This document shows positions 7,374 through 13,676 of a stretch of 24,233 nucleotides of DNA, piece by piece. A program made the position numbers and the translations under genes. The notes beneath the pieces are model-generated. The model was not told the DNA's origin, made no database searches, and saw nothing but the letters and a program-made list of their open reading frames with translations. Source of the stretch: an uncultured Corynebacterium sp. (GTDB taxonomy: Bacteria > Actinomycetota > Actinomycetes > Mycobacteriales > Mycobacteriaceae); assembly GCF_947253065.1 (NCBI RefSeq), contig NZ_CAMXWS010000029.1, positions 1 to 24,233 of the forward strand, written 5' to 3'. How positions within the stretch are numbered: the stretch's first letter is position 1; every line of letters begins with the position of its first letter.

Positions 7374-8456
7374 ATGACCACCCCGGAAAACCAGCAGCCG
7401 GACACTTCTGTTTCTTATGCCGCCGCCGGCGTTGATATTGAGGCCGGCGATAAGGCCGTCGAGCTGTTCGCCCCGCACGCAAAGCGCGCAACCCGCCCAG
7501 AGGTGCGTGGCAGCCTCGGCGGATTCGCAGGACTTTTCGCACTGGGCAATTACAAGGAGCCGCTCTTGGCAGCGGGCTCTGATGGCGTGGGTACCAAGCT
7601 CGCGGTCGCGCAGGCTATGGACAAACACGACACGATCGGCATCGACTTGGTGGCGATGTGTGTTGATGACCTGGTGGTCTGTGGCGCGGAGCCGCTCTTC
7701 TTGCAGGATTATATTGCGGTGGGCAAGGTCGTGCCGGAGAAGGTGGCCACCATCGTCGAGGGCATTGCCGAAGGTTGTGTCCAGGCTGGTTGTGCTCTGC
7801 TCGGTGGCGAGACTGCTGAGCACCCGGGCGTGATGGGGGAGGACGAATATGACGTCTCCGCCACTGCAGTCGGCGTTGTTGAAGCTGATGAGCTGCTGGG
7901 CCCTGACCGTGTGCGTGAGGGCGATGTGATCATCGGCATGGCGTCTTCTGGTCTGCACTCCAATGGCTACTCGTTGGCCCGCCACGTTTTGCTGGAAAAG
8001 GCTGGGCTGCCGTTGGACGGCCACATTGAAGAGCTTGGCCGCACGCTCGGCGAGGAGCTTTTGGAGCCGACACGCATCTACGCCCTCGACTGCCTGGCGC
8101 TGGCTAGCGAGTGCGAGGTGCGCACCTTCTGCCACGTCACCGGTGGTGGTCTGGTGGGCAATATGGAGCGCGTTATCCCTGAGGGCAAGATCGCAGAGAT
8201 GCACCGCACATCCTGGGAACCGCCGCAGATCTTCCGCACCATCCGCACCGTGGGCAAGGTCGCCGACGAGGAGATGGAAAAGACCTTCAACATGGGCGTT
8301 GGCATGGTCGCTATCGTCGCCCCGGAGGACCGTGATCGTGCGCTGGCCATGCTCACAGCACGCCACGTGGAGTGCTGGGAACTCGGTGTCGTGCGCAATG
8401 CCACGGAGGAAGATGGCGGTAAGCGTGCAACGCTGGTCGGTTCGCACGTTCATTAA
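7374..8456 (+). CDS. purM: Phosphoribosylformylglycinamidine cyclo-ligase (AIR synthetase)
   Basis: PurM of 360 residues. SYAAAGVDIEAGDKAV near the start, GSDGVGTKLAVAQ (phosphate/ATP loop), GGETAEHPG and HVTGGGLVGNMERV are family landmarks. It closes the imidazole ring, converting FGAM to AIR with ATP, and so uses the product of the PurSQL complex encoded just upstream. Start: ATG 7374 follows AGGAAGGG (7357-7364) inside the end of purF at good spacing; longer in-frame starts lie within purF. No U-rich terminator follows directly, but the next 70 nt are strongly structured. Confidence 0.97.
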   Translation: MTTPENQQPDTSVSYAAAGVDIEAGDKAVELFAPHAKRATRPEVRGSLGGFAGLFALGNYKEPLLAAGSDGVGTKLAVAQAMDKHDTIGIDLVAMCVDDLVVCGAEPLFLQDYIAVGKVVPEKVATIVEGIAEGCVQAGCALLGGETAEHPGVMGEDEYDVSATAVGVVEADELLGPDRVREGDVIIGMASSGLHSNGYSLARHVLLEKAGLPLDGHIEELGRTLGEELLEPTRIYALDCLALASECEVRTFCHVTGGGLVGNMERVIPEGKIAEMHRTSWEPPQIFRTIRTVGKVADEEMEKTFNMGVGMVAIVAPEDRDRALAMLTARHVECWELGVVRNATEEDGGKRATLVGSHVH

Positions 8457-8478
8457 ACCTTCTGATTGATAACCAAGA

Positions 8479-8527
8479 CTGCGTAAATGGAACCGCCGAA
8501 TCATTTGCGCAGGTAGAGGCGGTGCGC
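8479..8527. promoter_or_regulatory. Overlapping alternative hairpins / possible pseudoknot after purM
   Basis: Stem A pairs CTGCGTAAATG (8479-8489) with CATTTGCGCAG (8502-8512), 11 positions with one G-T wobble. Its loop carries ACCGCC (8492-8497), complementary to GGCGGT (8518-8523), and GCGCA (8507-8511) can pair with TGCGC (8523-8527). These pairings are either exclusive or form an H-type pseudoknot, though a 5-nt linker across an 11-bp stem would be strained. There is no U-tract. It could be a 3'-end structure for purM, a processing site or an RNA element; function unknown. Confidence 0.5.
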
Positions 8528-8548
8528 GACATAATTTGACTTGCACGC

Positions 8549-8554
8549 TATTAT
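8549..8554 (+). promoter_or_regulatory. Putative -10 element for the DUF3073 gene
   Basis: TATTAT matches the -10 consensus well and would give a leader of about 80 nt. A TTGACT at 8536-8541 is too near to be its -35, and no clear -35 is seen at 16-18 bp. Confidence 0.35.
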
Positions 8555-8585
8555 GGCATGCAGGACAAATTTTCAGACGTTTTCA

Positions 8586-8616
8586 AAAGGGCCGCCGATA
8601 AATCGAGCCGCCCTTT
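8586..8616 (+). other. Stem-loop in the 5' leader of the DUF3073 gene
   Basis: AAAGGGC (8586-8592) pairs with GCCCTTT (8610-8616). Inside, CGAT (8596-8599) pairs with ATCG (8602-8605). It sits just before the AAGGGGG ribosome-binding site (8626-8632). It could act as a weak terminator or as translational control; it lacks a clear T-run. Confidence 0.4.
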
Positions 8617-8639
8617 AGACACCTCAAGGGGGTCACGCC

Positions 8640-8855
8640 ATGGGTCGCGGACGCGCCAAAGCAAAGCAGACCAAGGTCGCACGCCAGTTGAAGTACAACA
8701 CGCCCGAGATGGATCTCGATTCTCTCCAACGGGAGCTCGCGGGCAAGGCCCCTTCTAACCAGTGGAACGACGATTACGACTCGGATGATGAGTACGAGGT
8801 CGACCCGCAGTACGCCGAGTATGCGGACTGGGACGCTGACGAAGACGACCGTTAA
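8640..8855 (+). CDS. DUF3073 family protein
   Basis: The 71-residue protein has the bipartite make-up of DUF3073. The basic N-terminus (MGRGRAKAKQTKVARQLKY) is followed by a middle helix (DLDSLQRELAG) and a strongly acidic, Tyr-rich tail (DDYDSDDEYEVDPQYAEYAD). The family is confined to actinobacteria and has no established function; the split of basic head and acidic tail suggests an RNA, ribosome or protein interaction, which is inference. The ATG is preceded by AAGGGGG at 7-nt spacing. A longer in-frame reading from upstream does not exist in this frame, and it is monocistronic between structured regions. Confidence 0.85.
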   Translation: MGRGRAKAKQTKVARQLKYNTPEMDLDSLQRELAGKAPSNQWNDDYDSDDEYEVDPQYAEYADWDADEDDR

Positions 8856-8868
8856 TTAGACCGTTTGA

Positions 8869-8919
8869 ATCCCCGCACGTGAAACCCCACGTCGCTTGCG
8901 ACGTAGGAGGTGCGGGGAT
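8869..8919. terminator. Large two-part hairpin between convergent genes
   Basis: Outer stem ATCCCCGCAC (8869-8878) with GTGCGGGGAT (8910-8919), 10 bp perfect. Inner stem ACGTCGC (8889-8895) with GCGACGT (8898-8904), 7 bp on a TT loop. It lies between the DUF3073 stop (8855) and the YgfZ-like stop (8929). No U-tract on either strand, so it is a probable bidirectional terminator or mRNA 3'-end stabiliser. Confidence 0.6.
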
Positions 8920-8928
8920 CACGCGTAT

Positions 8929-10077
8929 CTACTGGCCACGCCCGCGCAGCTTATCGACGGCGCGTCGGCCCGCCTTTTCGCCCTCATCCGCCGGCAAGGA
9001 ATCAATATCCACCGCCGCGGTGACGGTCATCGTGCCATTTTCTTCATCGCCGGCCTCGATCTCGAGGATGATGTTTGCACCCTGCCCTGCATCGGGAATA
9101 TTGAGCGCTGAGCGCTTTACCAATGCGAGCGCGATCGGGCCGTAATCACAGTCGTGCACGACTGTGCCGAGCCTGCCAACAGTGCGCCCACCAAGGGTGA
9201 TTGCTGTGCCCGCTTCCGGTTCTGCTGGTGCTGATCCATCGAGGTGGACAAGCACGAGCAGGCGCGGGGAGCGTCCGAGGTTTTCTACTCGTGCGACAGT
9301 TTCCTGCCCGCGGTAGCAGCCCTTATCCAGGTGAACGGCTCCTTTGCGGCCGCCGCGTGCGATGAGCGTGGGTGCTTCGTGCGGGATGGATTTCGCATCT
9401 AGGTCGGCGCGTTGCTCAGGCTCGAGGGCCTTGACGCGCTCAGCGGTGAACGCCATGAGGCCAGCGCGCTCGAGCTTAACGCCAGCATCAGCACCGGTGA
9501 GCGTGCGGTAGGCAGTAGCAAGCTGCTCGCGGGGGACTGCGATGTCGATGCGTCGGGCGCCTGCCCACTCCACCTTGCGGGTGAACTCTGCGCCGAGGGA
9601 CTCCGGTACCTCGAAGGAGGACGGTGCCCCGAGCACGGTGATAATGCCTAGGTCTGCTTCCTCAACCGTGACATCAGACCAGAAGATCATCTTGGTCAGG
9701 TAATCAAGCAGAGATTGCCCGGAATAAGACGGCGTGTCCAGGTAGAACGTATCCCCAACACGAGTGATATCCGCGTGGTGGAGGATGCGACCTTGCATAT
9801 CCAGGTCGCAGGTAGCAGCGGAATAACCATCAGGGACGTCGTCGAGCTTCTGCGACAACAGGTTGTTCAGGAATGCTGCGGCCTCTGGGCCAGTGACGCG
9901 AATGACAGTGCGGTGGCTGCGGTCAACTGCGACACCGCCTCGCGAAACAAAACGCTGCTCGCGCAGGGGGTCGGAGTAGTGCCAGGGGACACCGGCAGCG
10001 TCGATAAGCGTGCTCGTGGCGTCGGGGAGCTCGGCCGCTCCATTGAAACTCAGTAGGGGCGAACGATAGGTATTCAC
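8929..10077 (-). CDS. ygfZ: YgfZ/GcvT-domain folate-binding protein
   Basis: The 382-residue protein carries the signature KGCYRGQET (Cys254) that defines the YgfZ family, on a folate-binding GcvT-like fold (for example RVTGPEAAAFLNNLLSQ near residues 60-75). YgfZ supports repair or maturation of Fe-S enzymes and needs folate. It has no glycine-cleavage context here, so it is not gcvT. Start: GTG 10077 is preferred over the longer frame to 10125 because TAGAAT on the minus strand (10085-10090) lies 7 nt upstream and the longer form would overlap the divergent gene. It is divergent from a PabC-like gene. The PurF in this window is itself a predicted Fe-S enzyme, though no direct link is shown. 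Confidence 0.88.
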   Translation of the reverse strand: MNTYRSPLLSFNGAAELPDATSTLIDAAGVPWHYSDPLREQRFVSRGGVAVDRSHRTVIRVTGPEAAAFLNNLLSQKLDDVPDGYSAATCDLDMQGRILHHADITRVGDTFYLDTPSYSGQSLLDYLTKMIFWSDVTVEEADLGIITVLGAPSSFEVPESLGAEFTRKVEWAGARRIDIAVPREQLATAYRTLTGADAGVKLERAGLMAFTAERVKALEPEQRADLDAKSIPHEAPTLIARGGRKGAVHLDKGCYRGQETVARVENLGRSPRLLVLVHLDGSAPAEPEAGTAITLGGRTVGRLGTVVHDCDYGPIALALVKRSALNIPDAGQGANIILEIEAGDEENGTMTVTAAVDIDSLPADEGEKAGRRAVDKLRGRGQ

Positions 10078-10110
10078 AGAAGCGATTCTACGCGGGCATA
10101 ATGGGCAGGT
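10078..10110. promoter_or_regulatory. 33-bp divergent promoter region for ygfZ-like and pabC-like genes
   Basis: Minus-strand TAGAAT (10085-10090) ends 7 nt before the GTG at 10077. Plus-strand CATAAT (10097-10102) ends 8 nt before the ATG at 10111. No usable Shine-Dalgarno is seen for either. The two core promoters face away from each other within one RNA-polymerase footprint. Confidence 0.55.
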
Positions 10111-11025
10111 ATGGGACACAATCAAGCTGTCATTTACCTCGTTGAACCGTTCGGCGGTTCCATGCGTCGGCAGAATGCGAATTTACCCCATGTGTACTGG
10201 GACGATGCCGCAGTCACGCGTGGTGATGGATGCTTTGAAACCATCCTTGTCACCGGTGGAAAGCCGACACACCTCAAGGCGCACTTCGCGCGCTTTAACA
10301 ATTCAGCGAAATTGCTCGATCTGCCTGCACCGAATTGGGAGACCTGGCAGCGTGGCACCGAGCAAGCTGTCGCGGACTTCATCCGTGAATCGGGCCTCGA
10401 CGCGGAAGATGTGGAGGCGAAATGCCAGTGGACCTACACCCGTGGCCGTGAATCCACCGGGGTGCCCAGTGCGTGGGTGACAGTTCGTCCTGTCCCGCGC
10501 GATCAACTTGAATTGCGCGAGCGTGGCGCAAAGGTGATGACCGCGCCGCGTGGCTACACACTCGCCGCCACGGAAGACACCCCGTGGCTCACCGTCGGCG
10601 CGAAAACCCTCAACTACGCTGCGGCGATGTCCGCAGTTCGTTGGGCGAAGAGCCGGGGCTTCGACGATGTCGTCTATGTTGACCCTTCGACCGGGCGCGT
10701 GCTTGAAGGCGCGACATCTTCACTCATCGTCGTGCGTGGCAATAAGCTCCGCACCCCGATCACTGGCGGCGATGTCCTGCCCGGAACGACGCAGGCCGCG
10801 ATCTTCGCGCAAGGGGAGAAAGAGGGCTGGCGCTGCAAAGAAAAAGACATCAACATCGACTACCTGCTCAGCTCCGACCAAGTGTGGTTGGTCAGCTCTG
10901 TCCGCGGTGGTGTGCGCGTCACCGCGATCGATGGGGAAGAACTTCCCAAACCGGGCAAAAAAGAAGAGGCTAAGGTGCGCGCGCTGATCAACGCAGCCCT
11001 AGCCTCCGATGTCGCAGGTGATTAA
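10111..11025 (+). CDS. pabC: Class IV PLP aminotransferase, probable aminodeoxychorismate lyase
   Basis: A fold-type IV PLP enzyme of 304 residues. GDGCFETILVTGGKP (38-52) is the usual N-terminal motif, Lys165 in GAKTLNYA is the Schiff-base lysine, and GRVLEGATSSLIVV contains the PLP-binding Glu198. The family includes branched-chain aminotransferases, D-amino-acid transaminases and 4-amino-4-deoxychorismate lyase. The length, the G-D-G-C-F-E start and the corynebacterial context favour the lyase, which makes p-aminobenzoate for folate. It is divergent from a folate-binding YgfZ protein. The stop TAA overlaps the stop of the convergent next gene (shared TTAA at 11022-11025). Confidence 0.8.
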   Translation: MGHNQAVIYLVEPFGGSMRRQNANLPHVYWDDAAVTRGDGCFETILVTGGKPTHLKAHFARFNNSAKLLDLPAPNWETWQRGTEQAVADFIRESGLDAEDVEAKCQWTYTRGRESTGVPSAWVTVRPVPRDQLELRERGAKVMTAPRGYTLAATEDTPWLTVGAKTLNYAAAMSAVRWAKSRGFDDVVYVDPSTGRVLEGATSSLIVVRGNKLRTPITGGDVLPGTTQAAIFAQGEKEGWRCKEKDINIDYLLSSDQVWLVSSVRGGVRVTAIDGEELPKPGKKEEAKVRALINAALASDVAGD

Positions 11026-11699
11026 CCGGCGATTCGCTTCAGTTCGCCCGACATGTACGGGATGAACACCAGATCATCCTGAGTGGATCCAGCAGCAACG
11101 CGCTCGTCGACCCAGCCCAGGTTGTTATTCGGCATCAGGCCGTACATGCGCTTGCCGGGGCCGTGGTTAGCCGGTCCCTGCTCCGTCGCGATGGTGGATG
11201 CAGACGTGATCTGCCAAGCGCGCTCGTTGACCGGCTCGCCGTACATGATCTCCACCAGGCCACGGGAATTGGTCAGCGTGACCTCGATCTCGTCCTTCAG
11301 AGAGATGCGCCAGAAACCAGTCTCTCGCTGGTCAGCGCCGGTGGGGTTGCCCTCAGAATCAATGCGCCAGATGCGGGACTCAAAGCGCAGGTAATTCTCA
11401 CCGTCGTGGGAGATGACCAGCTGCTGGCCGAAGGCGTATTCCTTGCCCTCCTCATCCGGGGACTCCGGCAACTCGACAGCCTGACCGGTGCCCTGCCACA
11501 CGCCCACGAGCGGCAGCAGGCCAAGCAGGCCATCGTGCAGGTTCGGACCTTCGCGCAGGTTAGCGGTGTCATCCGGCAGCGGGATCTCATCCAGGCCAAG
11601 ACCTGGGATATTGCGGTGTGCGGTGCCCTTCGACTGCTCAGCAGCCAGGTTGACCGCGTCATTACCGTTCAGCTTGTTGTTGTCGGTGTTTTCACTCAT
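11022..11699 (-). CDS. Nitrobindin-like / FABP-family protein (DUF1794), haem-ligand His apparently lost
   Basis: 225 residues; an N-terminal extension of about 55 residues precedes a ten-stranded lipocalin-like barrel with the family motif GVWQGTG (66-72). Nitrobindins bind ferric haem through a His near the C-terminus, in a segment like LQDHLAAVLHR in the mycobacterial protein. Here the equivalent end (VFIPYMSGELKRIAG) has no His, so this is the nitrobindin-like class without the haem ligand and a different ligand is likely. ATG 11699 was chosen; a TTG at 11708 is possible. It starts 15 nt after the LmeA-like gene, so the two form an operon. Its stop overlaps that of pabC by 4 bp. Confidence 0.85.
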   Translation of the reverse strand: MSENTDNNKLNGNDAVNLAAEQSKGTAHRNIPGLGLDEIPLPDDTANLREGPNLHDGLLGLLPLVGVWQGTGQAVELPESPDEEGKEYAFGQQLVISHDGENYLRFESRIWRIDSEGNPTGADQRETGFWRISLKDEIEVTLTNSRGLVEIMYGEPVNERAWQITSASTIATEQGPANHGPGKRMYGLMPNNNLGWVDERVAAGSTQDDLVFIPYMSGELKRIAG

Positions 11700-11714
11700 G
11701 TCCGTCAAGCGTAG

Positions 11715-12467
11715 TCACCCATTGGCTGGCTTAGCGATGGGGGACAACAGCTCCGGCGTCACCGTCACCGCATGCTCCTGCGAGGAGAACCGAATCGAGC
11801 CACCAGCTACCTCCACCATGTCTGCCTGACCGCCGATGGGCAGGTCGCGTGTGTCCAGTTCGAGCGTGTAAGCGGATTCGACGGCTGGGGCGAGGCCCGC
11901 CGGGACGTCGATAAGCTGCTTTGGCTCCATGCGGAACGTCGATCCGTGGATACGCAGGGTGACCACCGCTGATGTTTTCTCACTCGTGCCGGGCACAGTG
12001 CCGGTGAGCTGGGCCTCGCTGGCGCTGCCACCAGTCGGTGAAATGTCGTACGGATTAGCAATATCCAAGTCCGTCATGTCCAGCAACTGGCCGAAAGCAA
12101 CGCCATCGAGCGAAAGCGTGTGCTCCACGCGCTTTGCTTGAGTTCCCGCAAATTCCGCGGCGAAAGCACGTTCAGCATCGACAACGATGTCATAAATATC
12201 CGTGCGGGTATTCACGATGCCAATGCCGTCCAGCTGCACGTCGAACGCCTGGAAGCTCACGCGTGGCACTTTGCCAGTGGCAACCACTTGTGCGAAAGGG
12301 AAACCCCCGACATACGTATCCGGGTCCGCCGGCAAATCATCGGCTTCGCGTGCATACGAGGCCAGCGTGCGCTCCACGTGCGCCGCGTACGCCGCATCAA
12401 CACCGAATGCCAACGCGACGACACCAACGAGCGTGCCCGCCGTATACGCCAACCCTTTCGCCTTCAT
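11715..12467 (-). CDS. LmeA-family (DUF2993) phospholipid-binding protein
   Basis: 250 residues with one N-terminal hydrophobic segment (about residues 5-28, signal anchor or signal peptide) and a DUF2993 domain: DPDTYVGGFPFAQVVATGKV, DGIGIVNTRTDIYDIVVDAE, and repeated strand segments to the C-terminus. The mycobacterial member LmeA is an envelope protein that binds phospholipid and affects lipomannan maturation; a similar envelope role is inferred. Start: ATG 12467 rather than the longer frame from 12533, which would run into mshD. TACGGT (12474-12479, minus strand) ends 6 nt before the ATG. It is the first gene of a two-gene operon with the nitrobindin-like protein and is divergent from mshD. 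Confidence 0.85.
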   Translation of the reverse strand: MKAKGLAYTAGTLVGVVALAFGVDAAYAAHVERTLASYAREADDLPADPDTYVGGFPFAQVVATGKVPRVSFQAFDVQLDGIGIVNTRTDIYDIVVDAERAFAAEFAGTQAKRVEHTLSLDGVAFGQLLDMTDLDIANPYDISPTGGSASEAQLTGTVPGTSEKTSAVVTLRIHGSTFRMEPKQLIDVPAGLAPAVESAYTLELDTRDLPIGGQADMVEVAGGSIRFSSQEHAVTVTPELLSPIAKPANG

Positions 12468-12489
12468 GTCTTTACCGTAGCCTGGGGGC
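12468..12489. promoter_or_regulatory. 22-bp divergent promoter region with overlapping -10 elements
   Basis: Minus-strand TACGGT (12474-12479) and plus-strand TAGCCT (12478-12483) overlap by 2 bp, and each ends 6 nt before its ATG (12467 and 12490). The plus start has only GGGGG abutting it. The two promoters cannot be melted and occupied at the same time. Confidence 0.5.
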
Positions 12490-13416
12490 ATGACACAGGG
12501 TTTACATGCCGTCCGAAAAGTCGACTTTTCCACCGATGCAGCGCTGGTCAGCGACGCGCACGCATTGCTTCAGCGCGCGCATGAGGCCGATGGGGTGGAG
12601 GCATTTTCCGAGGCCTTCGTCACCGGCATCGACCGCCCCAAAGGCCATACTCATTGGGCACTGCTTATCGACGGCACCCTCACCGCCCTCGCCGCCTGCG
12701 CCCCCGACCGATCCGTCGAATTGGTCGTCGACCCGCCCGCCCGCCGGAATGGTTATGGCACAACGCTTGCGCGCACCGTGCTGGAAGCGCGCAACGATGC
12801 TGGTTTGTGGGCCCATGGTGACCTTCCCGCCGCACAAGCCCTGGCTGCGAAGCTGTCTTTGCAGCCCACCCGCGAATTGCTCGTGATGGGAGTGGACGGG
12901 GAAGAACTCCAAGCAATTGGCGCATTAGGTTCTGTGGCGAATGCATTGCCGAGCGATTATCTGGAGCTGAGCTACCCCGCATCCATCGAGCGCTGGGGCC
13001 GTGACGCTGTCGAAGAAGCCTGGCTTGCCGTCAATAACGACGCATTTTCCTGGCACCCCGAGCAAGGCGGCTGGGACATGGACGCGCTCCATGAAGCGAT
13101 GAACACCGAATGGTTCGAGCCAGAAGGCGTGCGCTTTCTCTGGGCTCTGGGGAATGGTGAGCCACAGCTCGCTGGCTTCCACTGGACCAAGCGCCACTCC
13201 CCGGAAATCGGGGAGGTCTACGTTGTCGGCCTGTCATCTGATTTCCGCGGCCAAGGCCTCGGGGATCCGTTGATGCGCGCCGGGCTGGAGCACCTCGTTG
13301 CAGGGGGTGCCAAGCGGGTGATCCTGTACGTCGAAGCGGACAATGAACCAGCCGTCAATCGCTACAAAGTGATGGGATTCACAGTCGCCGAACGGCATAA
13401 AGTCTATTCGACCTAA
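12490..13416 (+). CDS. mshD: Mycothiol synthase MshD
   Basis: 308 residues made of two GNAT acetyltransferase domains. The N-terminal half has an acetyl-CoA loop RRNGYG (85-90); the C-terminal half has RGQGLG (253-258) followed by the helix MRAGLEHLV. NNDAFSWHPEQGGWD (182-196) is a strong MshD landmark, as is the end NRYKVMGFTVAERHKVYS. It acetylates the cysteine amine of Cys-GlcN-Ins, the last step of mycothiol synthesis, in the cytoplasm. This marks the genome as an actinobacterium. The ATG lies 6 nt after TAGCCT, so a leaderless transcript is likely. Confidence 0.93.
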   Translation: MTQGLHAVRKVDFSTDAALVSDAHALLQRAHEADGVEAFSEAFVTGIDRPKGHTHWALLIDGTLTALAACAPDRSVELVVDPPARRNGYGTTLARTVLEARNDAGLWAHGDLPAAQALAAKLSLQPTRELLVMGVDGEELQAIGALGSVANALPSDYLELSYPASIERWGRDAVEEAWLAVNNDAFSWHPEQGGWDMDALHEAMNTEWFEPEGVRFLWALGNGEPQLAGFHWTKRHSPEIGEVYVVGLSSDFRGQGLGDPLMRAGLEHLVAGGAKRVILYVEADNEPAVNRYKVMGFTVAERHKVYST

Positions 13417-13452
13417 AGCCAAATAAACCGCCCTTTGACCTGGGTATTTATG

Positions 13453-13550
13453 GGTGAACGGCAGCTTGTTTCAGCGTGTCACACCCATGTGGTTCACAGG
13501 AATTCCCAAAGTTAACTCATTGTTCACCGTTTAGGGCCTGTGGGGTTAAC
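13453..13550 (+). promoter_or_regulatory. PHO-box-like GTTCAC/GTTAAC repeat cluster upstream of pstS
   Basis: GTTCAC occurs at 13492 and GTTCACC at 13522, GTTAAC at 13511 and 13545, and an inverted GGTGAAC at 13453-13459. The copies at 13511 and 13522 are exactly 11 nt apart, one helical turn, as in known actinobacterial PhoP/PhoR direct-repeat boxes. They lie 120-220 nt upstream of the pstS GTG. Phosphate-starvation activation by the PhoR-type response regulator is inferred. Confidence 0.6.
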
Positions 13551-13676
13551 ACTGGAGCCGTAGCTTTCCCTGCTGTGAGCACTCAGGCATGGACCGCAAG
13601 TGCGCCAACATGGCGTCGCAGGTTGCCTGGGACCGATGCTCAGAAGAATCTGAATTCGCACCGGAAAGGCATTCCC

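Noticed and set aside
7371..8546. 391-codon minus-strand frame opposite purM
   Set aside because: Shadow of purM; no family features and no promoter or ribosome-binding site.
13476..13676. N-terminal extension of PstS upstream of the GTG at 13677
   Set aside because: It would place 67 non-conserved residues before a lipoprotein signal peptide and cover the PHO-like repeats; a ribosome-binding site precedes the GTG.
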